Shown here: positions 17,631 through 28,546 of the stretch, piece by piece | Layout: each line of letters begins with the position of its first letter | Position numbering within the stretch: the stretch's first letter is position 1 | Program-made: the position numbers and the translations under genes | The notes under the pieces: generated by a model | Database searches by the model: none | What the model was told of the DNA's origin: nothing | The model's input: only the letters and a program-made list of their open reading frames with translations | Assembly (NCBI GenBank): GCA_016219425.1 | Contig: JACRNB010000007.1 | Coordinates: forward strand, 62,001-126,000 | DNA length: 64,000 nucleotides | Direction of reading: 5' to 3' | Source: Betaproteobacteria bacterium | GTDB lineage: Bacteria; Pseudomonadota; Gammaproteobacteria; Burkholderiales; Thiobacillaceae

Positions 17631-17925
17631 CGGGATAGGAAGAAGCCTCACGATCCTCCTTCCCACACCAGAGGACGAACGGGTCACATGACGCCAAAGC
17701 CAGGGCAGGAGTCTTCGACAGTCGCCGCGGTCCGTGGACGGACCTTACTGGTGTTCCACGCTTCGCGCACGCTTACTCCACGCTTGCGCAGTTGCCGGTA
17801 GCCCGCCGTACCCCATTGTTTCCCGCTCGTCCCGAATGCATCACACCTCCTATCTGGTTTTTGTTCATCGCCCGCCTTCGGATTGGGCGCACCGATAGCC
17901 ACCGCCTCACGACAGCGCACATGCC
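17631..17925 (-). mobile_element. Group II intron 3' remnant (maturase C-terminus and intron tail)
   Basis: On the minus strand, starting directly after the alpha-2-macroglobulin stop, the sequence encodes GKQWGTAGYRQLRKRGVSV followed by REAWNTSK and, after a frameshift, GPRRLSKTPALALA. This is the end of group II intron reverse transcriptase/maturases of the GKQWG type. It is followed by a GTGTGGGAAGGAGG...CTTCTTCC hairpin and CTATCCCGAT, resembling the last intron domain and 3' boundary. The 5' part of the intron and nearly all of the reverse transcriptase are missing. The fragment is dead but marks an old insertion or rearrangement. Confidence 0.65.
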
Positions 17926-20900
17926 TCACGGCCCCACCTCCACCGCCTCAATCGGCGTCTCGCCGAACCTCTCGGGCGCGTACATGGCCTCGACCCGTGC
18001 GGGCGGCATCTGGAAACGGCCTTCGTTGTTCAGGCGCAGGGTGTATTCCACGCTGAAGCGGCCCTTGGGCACGAAACGGTAGTAGGCGCGGAAGCTGTCG
18101 TGGGTGCGCTCCTGGTGGTCGGGCGCGACCCCGGTCGGGCGCTTCTCGTCTGCGGCCAGAAGCGCCGAATCGCCGCCCAGGGCGGAACCGAGCAGGGTCG
18201 CCCCGGCGGGGATGGGGTCCAGCAGCGCCACCCAGCCCATGTCAGCCTGGGCGTCCACCTCCAGCCGCACCCGCAGCACGTCGCCGCGCGACCAGCGCCC
18301 CGGATGACGCTGCTCGATGGCGCTGACTTCGCGCGTGATGCGGTAGCCGGCGGCAATGGGTGCGCGCAACGGGATGGCGGCCTGGCTGGAGAGCGTGACC
18401 CAGGGACGGCCCGCGCCCTGGTGCGCGACTTCCAGGTTCTGGCGCGCCGGGGGCCAGGGCAGCAGGCCCTGTGGGGCGGGTTTCAGCCCGCCGGGTTGGC
18501 TGCCTGAAGCCGGCCCTGCATTCCAATCCCGCGTCACCGCCTCGCCGCCCAGACCGGCCCGCGTCACCCCGCCCACGGTCTGCGTCTCCAGCCGCTCGGA
18601 GAAGCGCCGCGTCGCCAGCACGCCCCAGGCGTTGGCCACCGTGGTGTTCCAGTGGCCGCGCTGCTGGCGCGCCAGACTGCCGCGCATGAGCCGGCCCAGG
18701 TCCGCCGCCGCCCAGTCGCCGCCTTCGAAGGCGCTCAGGATCAGGCGGTTGGCGTTGACGTCGCCGTTCACCATGAGCCACCACCAGGCGTCGCTGCGTT
18801 CGCTGGAGAAGCCCAGTGCCGTGCCGGACAGGTCCAGGCGCGCGCGCAGGATCTGGCGCGCCTCCGCCAGCCGCGCATCCCGCCCGGCCAGATGGGGGCT
18901 GCGTTGCAGGATGCCGATCCAGTCCAGCACTGCCGAGGTGGGCCACAGGTTGGGGGTGAGCGAGAAGCTGTCCAGCCACGCGGCCTCCGCCTTGCCTTCC
19001 GGGGTGCGGGTCAGGGCGTCGATGGCGGCCAGCTTGCGCACTGCCAGGTCCGCCGTGGCGAGGGGGGCGTCGCGCCGCAACCGGCCTTCCACAAAGGCCT
19101 TCAATCCCTCGCTCATGCGTTGGCGCAATTCGTCCGGCAGGGCCAGTCCCGCCTCGCTGGACAGGCTCAGGAGGTAGGCGGTGAGGGTGTCGCTGCCGTC
19201 TTTCATGGCGGGCCAGTATTTCGCCAGGCCGTCGCCGTCCAGGTAAGCCGGCAAGCGGGCGACGAGGCTCTTCCAGCGCGCCGCGTCGCTCAGGGCGACG
19301 GCCTGCGAGGTCTGCTGCTCCAGGCAGGTGAAGGGGTAGCCCTCCATGTATTCGCGCACCCCGGCCAGGTCGCCCGCCAGCTTGGCCTGGAACCGGACGG
19401 CGATGCCGCCGCGCCCCGGCAAGGCCGCCGCCGGACGCTCCACCGGTACGGCGAGGGGGGCGTCCACCTGGGCGAGGGTGGCCTGGAAGGTGCGCACGGG
19501 CACGGCTTCCTGCACCGTCTGATGAATGCGCAGGCGGTCTTTCGCCGCGCCGCCGCGCTCCTGGGCGCTGACCTCCCAGGTGAGCCGCGCCCCCGTCGGC
19601 GCGTCCACCGGCAGGGCAATCTCCCTGCCCTGGCCGGGGGCCAGGGTCTCGCTCGCGGCGGGCAGTTCCATCCAGGCCTTGCCGCCATCGCCGGAATGGC
19701 GCGCGGACAGGTCTACCGTCATCTCCCGTTCGCTCACGTTGCGCAGGGTGAAATAGACCTTGAGCCGATCTCCTTCCCGCACCAGGGGGGCGGCGCCGGA
19801 GAGAAGTTGCAGATCCTGCGTCACCGGCAGGGCGGTCTGGCCCGTGCCGAAGCGCCCTGCCCCGGCATTGGCCACGGCCACCACGCGGAAGGTGGTGAGG
19901 CTGTCGTTGAGGGGGATCTCCACCTCGGCCTCGCCCTTTTCATCCAGTTTCACGCGCGCCTGCCAGAACACGCGGGTGTCGAACAATTCGCGCGCGCTGC
20001 TGCGACCGCCGCCGCCGCCCGCGGGCACGGCCTTGCGCCCGTAGTGGCGCTTGCCCACCACCTGCATCTGCGCGGTGCTCGTGGTCACCTGGATGCCGCG
20101 CCGCTGCATCATGGCGTCGAGCAGTTTCCAGGAGGCGTTGGGGGCCAGTTCCAGCAGGCCCTCGTCCACCGCCGCCAGGGCGATCTCGCCGTTCTTGGGC
20201 GTACTGCCGTCGGGGCGGCGCACCTGTACGCGCACCCTGGCCTTTTCGCGCGTCTGGTAACGGGTCTTGTCGGCCTGGAGCTTGACCTCCAGGGCGTAGC
20301 CGGACCAGCCGACCTGGATCTCGCTCATGCCCATGCGGAAGGCGGGTTTGCCCAGGTCCACCATGGCGGTGGGCTGCACCCCGGCCACGCGCCCGCGCAC
20401 GGCGAGGGCGGAAATGAACACGTTGGGGCCGTATTCCGGCTTGATCGGGACTTCGATTACCGGCTTGTCGCGCCGCACCTGGGTCACCCAGGCGTCCAGC
20501 ACGCCCTCGCGCTCCACGCTCACCAGTACGCTCGCACTCTCGAACGGCATGCGCAGGTGGAAGCGCGCGGTCTCGCCGATCTCCAGGCGGCGCTTTTCCG
20601 GGATCAGGTCCATGCGGTCGTTATCGGAGGCGTCCGCCCAGCCGTCGCCTTCGGGAACCCAGACCTGTTGCTGGGCGTAGCTGGCGTTGCCGTCGGCGTC
20701 GCGCGCCTCCGCTTCCAGGATCAGGTCGCCGCCTGCCGGGGCGCGGGCCTCGCAGAAGTAGACGCCGCGCGCGTCGGTGCGGCCCGCGCAGGCGTCGCCC
20801 AGGGGTTTGATCTCCTCGCTGTGCTCGTAGGCGTAGAAGCCGCCGATCACGCGCTTGCGGTAGGAATACCAGTCGCGCTTGAAGAAGCGCGCCTTCATGG

Positions 20901-23664
20901 CCACGCCCGCCATCGGCTTGCCCGCCGGGTCGAGGGCAAGGAGGCGGAAACGCTGGCTGTCCTTCGACTGCACCCAGGAATCGGGCTGCACCCCGGCCAG
21001 CACCCTGGCCGGGTACAGCGGTACGCGCGCGGCGGCGCTCTTCACCTCGCCGTTGGCGTCGCGGTATTCCGCCTCGGCGCGCAGCAGGCGCGGGGTATCC
21101 AGGGGCGGCAGCTCGTCCCAGCCGGCGCGGCCCGCGCCGCCGCCGTCCAGGGTCAGGCGCTGGGTCTTGAGCGGGGTGACGTTGCCATCCACGGGCGCGC
21201 CCTCCTCTTCCTCCACGTCGTAGCGGTCAATCTGCCATGCGTCGTGCGGACGTCCCGGTTTGACCCGCCCGTTGGCGATGCTGGCGTCCTCGTACTCGGG
21301 GAAGCTCACCTCCAGGGGGTGCAACTGGCCGCGCAGGGTGACGCCCAGACGGCTGGCTGCACCGCCGGCCAGATAGCTGACCTGCATGTCCAGGTGCAGC
21401 GCCCTGGGGTTTACCGCCAGGGCCGGACCCGATAGCCGCGCCTTCATCGCAGGCAGGCGGAAGGCGGCCACGCGCAGGCTGCCGGCGGTGAGTTCCTGCG
21501 TTTCCTTGCCCCCTTTCAAGGTGTGCGTCACGACGATGTCCCAGGTTCCCTGCTTGATCTCTTTGGGCAGGCTGTAGGCGATCTCGGCGATGCCCTGGCC
21601 GTCCCAGCTCACCGGCAGCTTGATCTCGTCGTCGCTGCCGCGATGACGCAGGATCACCTGGCGTCCCAGACGCTCCTTTTCCACGAAGGCGAAGCCGTTG
21701 GCGCGCTTGCGCCGCACCAACAGCTTGATGCCCGCTTCCTCGCCCGCCCGGTAGAGCCCCCGGTCCAGCACGGCATGGGCCAGCCAGGGGCCGCGCCAAT
21801 CGTCCGTGAACAGGTTGAAACGCCAGGGGGAGATGCCCTCATTCCAGCCGGAAAGGGTGAAGGAGAAGTCCTCCCCCTTGCTGGCGGTGACAAAAAACTC
21901 CTTGTTCCAGTCGTCCAGACAGCCGGGCAGCTTGTCCTGCTCGGGCAGGGGCCGGTGGATGCGCCAGAGGCCCTGGGCGTCGGTCTTGCCCTGAACATGG
22001 ATCGCGCCGCCGCAATCCCGCACCGCCACCTCGGCCTCCGCCACCGGCTTGGCCCCGTCCAGGCTGGTGACCCAGACCAGGGAGGTTTCCGCGCCCCGCT
22101 TGAAGTGCACCGCCATGTTGGTCACCAGGGCGGTGGCGCGCACGTGATAGGGACTGGGTTTGTCCAACAGCGCCGCCCCCAGCGTGGGGCTGGACACTTC
22201 GACGATGTGGAAGCCGGCGCCTTGAAGGGGGATGCCGATCACCTCGGTCTCCCGCTCGGGCAGAGGCTTGGGCAGGGCGATGTTTTCGATCTTGTGGCGC
22301 GCTTCGAACAGGGGAGATTCCGCGCCCTGACGGATGAGCGCGCCCTTGTCGTCATATTCGTCCTGCTCCAGCCGCTTGATGCGCCGCATCCAGTCAAAGA
22401 TTTCCCTGGGGTTCTGGGTGACCAGGTGTTTGGCCGAAAGCAGCGCGTGGCCCTGGGTGAGGGGGGCCGTGTAACGCAGGGTGAGGGGCAGGGCCGGGCT
22501 GGCGTTCAGTTCATAGAGGCCGAAACCGGCGGCAAACTTGGCCAGGGGCGGCATCAGGTCGAACTTCACCGCCATGGGAAAACGTTTGGCGTTTACCAGT
22601 GCGCGCCCGGCCTCGTCGCGCAGGTCAGCGGGCAACGTGAGGATCAGGTTGGCCCGTTCCGGGAAGGGGCCGGGAAACTCCAGGGAGTCCACCACGCCGC
22701 CTTTCACATCCTGCCCGTTCAATTTCGGCTTCCAGACGCGCTCGTTGCCGGACAGGACGATCTGCTGCGCCGCCTTGAGCGGGATGGGGGCGCTGAAATT
22801 CAGGGTGACGGGCAGGAGGGGCAGGCAGCCGGCGCGCGGATTCAGCTTGTCGCAACGCAGGCGGGCGCTGAAGCTGGCGCGGGTGCGGAATTGCAGCGTC
22901 TGCGCGGCGCTGACGGCCACGCCGGCGACGGATTCGATGCCCTGCTCCCAAAGCAGGCCGAGCCTGGCCCCTGCCGGTGCGCGACGACCGCACTGCACCA
23001 CCAGGATGGGGGCGTTGGGCTCGCTCGCAAACTTGAGGATCTGCGCGCGGGTGAGCGCAGCGCCCGCCGGGGCCTGAATCGGGGCGCGCGCGCCCAGGGT
23101 GCTGAAGTAGTCCTGAAAGAAGCCTGCACTGGCCTCCAGCACCTTGCGCCGCGGCTTGCCCAGCACGAACTGCACCGGGATGCGCTCCGCCACCCCTTCC
23201 GCCACACACCACAGACGCCCCTTGAGGGAGGCCTCCCGCACCGGCGCATCCAGCCCGAGAAGAAAGACTTGATCCTCCTGCACGGTCTGCCCTTCCCCCG
23301 GTAGCGCGGCGACGATGGCCGGGCCGCCGGTATGGAATGAGTAGGCCGCCGCCTTCACCGGCGTTCCATCCAGCGCAGTCAGGCCGGGGCGTGTGCTGAA
23401 CCGGCAGCGCACGCCCCCAGGCGGATCCCGGCGCAGGTCGTACACCCAGTTGCGGCCATCCACCCAGCGCCCGCTGCCCGGCGCGGGGCACTCGGCGATC
23501 ATCGGGTCCGCCAGGGCGGGGTCGCCCAGGGGGGCCATGTCGGCATCGAAACGCACCTTGATCTGGCGCACCTCCTTCACCTCGCCTTGCGGAGAGAAGG
23601 ATTCGATGTCCGCAGCCAGGGCCAGGACCGGCCACAGGGACAGGAAAGGGATCAGGCAACGCAT
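17926..23664 (-). CDS. Bacterial alpha-2-macroglobulin, periplasmic protease trap
   Basis: 1912 residues with a Sec signal peptide (MRCLIPFLSLWPVLALA) and no lipobox, so a soluble periplasmic form is predicted. The thioester motif CLEQ is present at about residue 1447 in YPFTCLEQQTSQ. MG domains, the bait region and the alpha-2-macroglobulin family domain precede it, including the conserved DSLTTFRVVAVA. The family traps proteases that enter through a damaged envelope and is usually paired with PBP1C. Here pbpC lies downstream on the same strand but is separated by 5.4 kb of other genes. The stop abuts a group II intron remnant. Confidence 0.92.
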   Translation of the reverse strand: MRCLIPFLSLWPVLALAADIESFSPQGEVKEVRQIKVRFDADMAPLGDPALADPMIAECPAPGSGRWVDGRNWVYDLRRDPPGGVRCRFSTRPGLTALDGTPVKAAAYSFHTGGPAIVAALPGEGQTVQEDQVFLLGLDAPVREASLKGRLWCVAEGVAERIPVQFVLGKPRRKVLEASAGFFQDYFSTLGARAPIQAPAGAALTRAQILKFASEPNAPILVVQCGRRAPAGARLGLLWEQGIESVAGVAVSAAQTLQFRTRASFSARLRCDKLNPRAGCLPLLPVTLNFSAPIPLKAAQQIVLSGNERVWKPKLNGQDVKGGVVDSLEFPGPFPERANLILTLPADLRDEAGRALVNAKRFPMAVKFDLMPPLAKFAAGFGLYELNASPALPLTLRYTAPLTQGHALLSAKHLVTQNPREIFDWMRRIKRLEQDEYDDKGALIRQGAESPLFEARHKIENIALPKPLPERETEVIGIPLQGAGFHIVEVSSPTLGAALLDKPSPYHVRATALVTNMAVHFKRGAETSLVWVTSLDGAKPVAEAEVAVRDCGGAIHVQGKTDAQGLWRIHRPLPEQDKLPGCLDDWNKEFFVTASKGEDFSFTLSGWNEGISPWRFNLFTDDWRGPWLAHAVLDRGLYRAGEEAGIKLLVRRKRANGFAFVEKERLGRQVILRHRGSDDEIKLPVSWDGQGIAEIAYSLPKEIKQGTWDIVVTHTLKGGKETQELTAGSLRVAAFRLPAMKARLSGPALAVNPRALHLDMQVSYLAGGAASRLGVTLRGQLHPLEVSFPEYEDASIANGRVKPGRPHDAWQIDRYDVEEEEGAPVDGNVTPLKTQRLTLDGGGAGRAGWDELPPLDTPRLLRAEAEYRDANGEVKSAAARVPLYPARVLAGVQPDSWVQSKDSQRFRLLALDPAGKPMAGVAMKARFFKRDWYSYRKRVIGGFYAYEHSEEIKPLGDACAGRTDARGVYFCEARAPAGGDLILEAEARDADGNASYAQQQVWVPEGDGWADASDNDRMDLIPEKRRLEIGETARFHLRMPFESASVLVSVEREGVLDAWVTQVRRDKPVIEVPIKPEYGPNVFISALAVRGRVAGVQPTAMVDLGKPAFRMGMSEIQVGWSGYALEVKLQADKTRYQTREKARVRVQVRRPDGSTPKNGEIALAAVDEGLLELAPNASWKLLDAMMQRRGIQVTTSTAQMQVVGKRHYGRKAVPAGGGGGRSSARELFDTRVFWQARVKLDEKGEAEVEIPLNDSLTTFRVVAVANAGAGRFGTGQTALPVTQDLQLLSGAAPLVREGDRLKVYFTLRNVSEREMTVDLSARHSGDGGKAWMELPAASETLAPGQGREIALPVDAPTGARLTWEVSAQERGGAAKDRLRIHQTVQEAVPVRTFQATLAQVDAPLAVPVERPAAALPGRGGIAVRFQAKLAGDLAGVREYMEGYPFTCLEQQTSQAVALSDAARWKSLVARLPAYLDGDGLAKYWPAMKDGSDTLTAYLLSLSSEAGLALPDELRQRMSEGLKAFVEGRLRRDAPLATADLAVRKLAAIDALTRTPEGKAEAAWLDSFSLTPNLWPTSAVLDWIGILQRSPHLAGRDARLAEARQILRARLDLSGTALGFSSERSDAWWWLMVNGDVNANRLILSAFEGGDWAAADLGRLMRGSLARQQRGHWNTTVANAWGVLATRRFSERLETQTVGGVTRAGLGGEAVTRDWNAGPASGSQPGGLKPAPQGLLPWPPARQNLEVAHQGAGRPWVTLSSQAAIPLRAPIAAGYRITREVSAIEQRHPGRWSRGDVLRVRLEVDAQADMGWVALLDPIPAGATLLGSALGGDSALLAADEKRPTGVAPDHQERTHDSFRAYYRFVPKGRFSVEYTLRLNNEGRFQMPPARVEAMYAPERFGETPIEAVEVGP

Positions 23665-23694
23665 GCAAACCTCCAGGACGCGGGCCGCGCCTTT

Positions 23695-24969
23695 CTACAT
23701 CATCCACCAGGCCAGAATCATCCCGGCCCCCACCGCGCCCATGCCGGCCCCGGTATGGCGGGCCACGCGCCATCCGTTGATCACCGCCACCACCATGGAC
23801 TTGAAGGCCAGATTGGCCAGTACCGCCAGCATCACCACGGTGGCCAGGGTCGGGCCGCTGACCTGGCCGATGCCGAACAGGCGCAGGCTGGACAAGGTAA
23901 TGGCATCCACATCGGTCAGGCCCGAGGCCAGCGCCACCACATATAGCCCCTGCTCGCCCAGCAGACGGGCGAGCCAGGCGGAGGCCAGCAGCACCAGACT
24001 GTAAAGCCCGCCGAAGAACAGTGCGGAACGGATCTCCGCCGGGTTGGAGAGGGTCAGATCCGGCATCTCGCCGGAGGGACGCATGCGCCCCAGGCCGTAC
24101 AGGGAGGCCGCGACCCCCGCCGCCAGACCGCCTCCCAGAACCGGCAGCAGATAGGGCAAGGAGGCCGGCGCCGCCACTGCGGACACGACCGCCAGACGCA
24201 CCATCACCACCAGATTCGCCAGCACGATGACGACGATGGAAACCGGCTCCATGGCCGCGTTCTCCCGCGCATGCCGCGCAAAGGCCAGAGTGGTGGCCGT
24301 GGAAGACACCAGCCCGCCCAATCCCCCCATCACTACCGCGCCGTGGCGCTGGCCGACCAGACGCAGGGTGGCGTAACTGGCCAGCGACAGCCCGGAGATC
24401 AGCACCACCATCCACCAGATCTGGTACGGATTGAGGGCGCCATCGGGGCCGAAATCCCGATTCGGCAACAAGGGCAGAACGATGAGGGAGACCACTGCGA
24501 ACTGGAGCGCGGAGATCAGATCCTGGCGCGTCAGTTTCTGGCTGATGCCGCGCAACTCCGCCTTGAAATACAAAAGCATGGTGGCGGCGATGGCAATGCT
24601 GGCGGCCAGTTGGACTTCGCCATACCAGGTCAGCACCCCCAGTCCGTAGGCCAGGAACAGGGCGGCCTCGGTCGTGGTGCCGGGGTCGCCGCCTGCCGCC
24701 GGGTCGCGCACATAGGCCCCCACGATCATGGCCGCCACGCCCGCCAGCCCCGCCGCGATGAACCAGGGCAGGCCGGACAGCGTCGCCAGATGCCCGGCCA
24801 GGACGCCAAACAGCGCAGTCAGGGCAAAGGTGCGCAAGCCCGCCTTGGCGCTGGGATTGCGTTCCCGTTCCAGCCCCATGAGCAGCCCCAGGGTCAGCGC
24901 CACGGCATAGCGCGGCAGCGCCCCCAGGTCGATGTCGGCAAACAGTTCGTTCATGTTCGGTTCTGACAT
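23695..24969 (-). CDS. MgtC/DUF4010-family multi-pass membrane protein
   Basis: The ATG at 24969 (MSEPNMNELFAD) gives 424 residues with about a dozen hydrophobic segments. The N-terminal domain resembles MgtC/SapB (LTLGLLMGLERERNP, LRTFALTALFGVLAG). The C-terminal half matches DUF4010 (GGLGGLVSSTATTLAFARHA, VALASGLTDVDAITLS). It is an inner-membrane protein. Transport or magnesium-related roles have been proposed for relatives but nothing here shows the substrate. It lies 30 bp upstream of the alpha-2-macroglobulin gene and may share its transcript. Confidence 0.85.
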   Translation of the reverse strand: MSEPNMNELFADIDLGALPRYAVALTLGLLMGLERERNPSAKAGLRTFALTALFGVLAGHLATLSGLPWFIAAGLAGVAAMIVGAYVRDPAAGGDPGTTTEAALFLAYGLGVLTWYGEVQLAASIAIAATMLLYFKAELRGISQKLTRQDLISALQFAVVSLIVLPLLPNRDFGPDGALNPYQIWWMVVLISGLSLASYATLRLVGQRHGAVVMGGLGGLVSSTATTLAFARHARENAAMEPVSIVVIVLANLVVMVRLAVVSAVAAPASLPYLLPVLGGGLAAGVAASLYGLGRMRPSGEMPDLTLSNPAEIRSALFFGGLYSLVLLASAWLARLLGEQGLYVVALASGLTDVDAITLSSLRLFGIGQVSGPTLATVVMLAVLANLAFKSMVVAVINGWRVARHTGAGMGAVGAGMILAWWMM

Positions 24970-25030
24970 GCGGTTCAGCCAGGGGACATTCTGGCCCGTT
25001 CCGGCAGGCAGAAATAAGCAGAAAAAGAAA

Positions 25031-25053
25031 AAGGCCCGCATGTGCGGGCCTTT
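25031..25053 (-). terminator. Rho-independent terminator after tRNA-Asn
   Basis: The hairpin GGCCCGCA-TG-TGCGGGCC at 25033-25050 is followed on the minus strand by a run of T (plus strand aaaaa at 25028-25032). It lies directly after the tRNA-Asn 3' end, in its direction of transcription. Confidence 0.85.
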
Positions 25054-25057
25054 AATT

Positions 25058-25133
25058 TGGCTCCCCGACCTGGGCTCGAACCAGGGACCTACGGATTAAC
25101 AGTCCGGCGCTCTACCAACTGAGCTATCGAGGA
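25058..25133 (-). tRNA. tRNA-Asn (anticodon GTT)
   Basis: The 76-nt cloverleaf includes the encoded CCA end. The acceptor TCCTCGA pairs with TCGGGGA. The D-arm is AGCTCAGTTGGTAGAGC, the anticodon stem-loop CGGACTGTTAATCCG has GTT, and the T-arm is CTGGTTCGAGCCCAG. It is not used as an integration site in this window. Confidence 0.96.
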
Positions 25134-25187
25134 ATTGAGAGGCGCGCATCTTACTGACGCCCCCCTCATGGGTCAACCGCTAAAACG

Positions 25188-26381
<1,194 letters not shown>

Positions 26382-26443
26382 GATCGGAACCTTTGTCGGA
26401 TGGACGGGGCCGGTGCGGCGCGAGGTGCTAGCATGCCCCGTTT

Positions 26444-28495
26444 TTGAGCGGGCGCGATTTTAACGTGATCGTCACACACCCCAACAGCCCTTTTGCACTG
26501 CATCAACCCTTTGCTCCGGCAGGGGATCAGCCCGTCGCCATCGAGCAACTGGTGCAGGGCATCGAGGCGGGATTGCGCTTCCAGACCCTGCTGGGGGTGA
26601 CCGGCTCGGGCAAGACCTACACCATGGCCAACGTCATCGCCCGCCTGGGCCGACCCGCCTTCGTCATGGCCCCCAACAAGACCCTGGCGGCGCAGCTCTA
26701 CTCCGAATTCCGCGAGTTCTTCCCGGACAACGCGGTCGAATACTTCGTCTCCTATTACGACTACTACCAGCCGGAGACCTACGTCCCCTCGCGTGACCTG
26801 TTCATCGAGAAGGATTCCAGCATCAACGAGCACATCGAACAGATGCGTTTGAGCGCCACCAAGGCCCTGCTGGAACGCCGCGACTGCGTCATCGTCGCCA
26901 CCGTCTCCGCCATCTACGGCATCGGCGACCCCGCCGAATACCACGACATGATCCTGCACCTGCGGGTGGGGGACCGCATCGACCAGCGCCACATCCTGAA
27001 GCGCCTCACCGCCATGCAGTACCAGCGGAACGAGATGGAGTTCAAACGCGGCGTATTCCGGGTCAAGGGCGACGTCATCGACATCTTTCCGGCGGAACAC
27101 GCCGAGACCGCGGTGCGCGTTTCCCTGTTCGACGACGAGGTGGAATCCCTCAGCCTGTTCGACCCCCTCACCGGCCAGGTCCAGCACAAGGCCAGCCGCT
27201 TCACCGTGTTCCCCTCCAGCCACTACGTCACGCCGCGCGAAACCACCCTGCGGGCGGTGGACACGATCAAGCTGGAGCTCGCCGACCGGATCAAATTCTT
27301 CAGCGAAAACAACCGCCTGGTGGAATGCCAGCGCATCGAGCAGCGCACCCGCTTCGACCTGGAACTGCTGGCGGAACTGGGCTTCTGCAAGGGCATCGAG
27401 AACTACTCGCGCCACCTCTCGGGCCGCCGCCCCGGCGAGCCGCCGCCGACGCTGATCGACTACCTGCCGGAAGACGCCCTGATGTTCCTGGACGAATCCC
27501 ACGTCACCGTGCCGCAGGCCGGCGGCATGTACAAGGGCGACCGGGCGCGCAAGGAGAACCTGGTGGAATACGGCTTCCGCCTGCCCTCCGCCCTGGACAA
27601 CCGGCCTCTGCGCTTCGACGAATTCGAACGCCTCCTGCGCCCCTGCGTATTCGTCTCCGCCACCCCCGGCCCCTACGAGGCCGCGCATCAGCAGCAGGTG
27701 GTGGAACAACTGGTGCGCCCCACCGGCCTGATCGACCCCCGGATCGTCATTCGCCCCGTCACCACCCAGGTGGATGACCTCATGAGCGAGATCAACCTGC
27801 GCGTGGCGCTAGGCGAACGGGTCATGGTCACCACCCTCACCAAACGCATGGCGGAACAGCTCGCCGAATACTTCGCCGACCACGCCATCAAGGTGCGTTA
27901 CCTGCACTCCGACATCGAGACGGTGGAGCGCGTAGAGATCATCCGCGACCTGCGTCTGGGCATTTTTGATGTGCTAATCGGCATTAACTTGTTGCGGGAA
28001 GGTCTTGATATTCCAGAGGTTTCACTGGTCGCAATCCTGGATGCGGACAAGGAGGGCTTCCTCCGTTCCGAGCGTTCCCTGATCCAGACCATCGGTCGCG
28101 CCGCGCGCCACCTGAACGGAACCGCCCTGCTCTACGCCGACCGCATCACCGACTCCATGCGCCGCGCCATCGACGAAACGGATCGTCGCCGCACCCGGCA
28201 GATCGCCTTCAACGCCGCGCACGGCATCACCCCCAAGGGCGTGGTCAAGCGCATCAAGGATCTCATCGACGGCGTGTACGATGCCGACGCCGCGCAAAAG
28301 GAACTCGCCGTCGCCCAGACCCGCGCCCGGTACGAGGTCATGAGCGAAAAGGAGTTGGCGCGCGAGATCAAGCGGCTGGAAAAAGACATGCTGGACGCCG
28401 CCAAAAACCTGGAATTCGAACGGGCCGCAGAACTGCGCGACCGCTTGCACAACCTGAAGAAACAATTGTTTGGAGTGGAAGAACACGATGGTTAG
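26444..28495 (+). CDS. uvrB: UvrB, excinuclease ABC subunit B
   Basis: Up to 683 residues from a TTG at 26444; a GTG at 26465 ([16 protein letters not shown]) fits family N-termini better. The Walker A motif [11 protein letters not shown] is present, as are the beta-hairpin [15 protein letters not shown], helicase motifs through [10 protein letters not shown], and the C-terminal UVR domain ([17 protein letters not shown]). UvrB verifies damage in nucleotide-excision repair. The last codons overlap the start of the interrupted phosphatase gene. A stretch near 27961-28035 has clearly lower G+C than its surroundings. Confidence 0.96.
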   Translation: MSGRDFNVIVTHPNSPFALHQPFAPAGDQPVAIEQLVQGIEAGLRFQTLLGVTGSGKTYTMANVIARLGRPAFVMAPNKTLAAQLYSEFREFFPDNAVEYFVSYYDYYQPETYVPSRDLFIEKDSSINEHIEQMRLSATKALLERRDCVIVATVSAIYGIGDPAEYHDMILHLRVGDRIDQRHILKRLTAMQYQRNEMEFKRGVFRVKGDVIDIFPAEHAETAVRVSLFDDEVESLSLFDPLTGQVQHKASRFTVFPSSHYVTPRETTLRAVDTIKLELADRIKFFSENNRLVECQRIEQRTRFDLELLAELGFCKGIENYSRHLSGRRPGEPPPTLIDYLPEDALMFLDESHVTVPQAGGMYKGDRARKENLVEYGFRLPSALDNRPLRFDEFERLLRPCVFVSATPGPYEAAHQQQVVEQLVRPTGLIDPRIVIRPVTTQVDDLMSEINLRVALGERVMVTTLTKRMAEQLAEYFADHAIKVRYLHSDIETVERVEIIRDLRLGIFDVLIGINLLREGLDIPEVSLVAILDADKEGFLRSERSLIQTIGRAARHLNGTALLYADRITDSMRRAIDETDRRRTRQIAFNAAHGITPKGVVKRIKDLIDGVYDADAAQKELAVAQTRARYEVMSEKELAREIKRLEKDMLDAAKNLEFERAAELRDRLHNLKKQLFGVEEHDG

Positions 28496-28526
28496 GGTTT
28501 TATTTATCTGCATGGGGAATATCTGA
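28488..28526 (+). pseudogene. 5' end of low-molecular-weight protein tyrosine phosphatase, interrupted by ICE
   Basis: An ATG overlapping the uvrB stop by 8 bp encodes [12 protein letters not shown] and then TGA. This is the invariant N-terminus of low-molecular-weight tyrosine phosphatases, whose P-loop runs CMGNICRSPTAE. Identity breaks exactly where ATC TGC CGC should follow: after ATC TG the sequence becomes A. The gene is thus cut inside its active site. The order uvrB then this phosphatase is common in betaproteobacteria. The remainder is expected at the far end of the element, outside the window. Confidence 0.85.
28509..28526. mobile_element. Inferred attL: left junction of the integrative conjugative element
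   Basis: The boundary is placed where homology to the phosphatase gene is lost, at or just before 28525; the core shared with attR probably lies within TGCATGGGGAATATCTG. Chromosomal housekeeping genes lie to the left. Defence, recombination and conjugation genes fill everything to the right. The exact crossover cannot be set without the right end. Confidence 0.65.
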
Positions 28527-28546
28527 ACCCCTCGTGAATAGGCCTT

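Noticed and set aside
25058-25133. tRNA-Asn as an integration site
   Set aside because: Housekeeping genes continue on both sides without a break and no repeated tRNA end is seen in the window.
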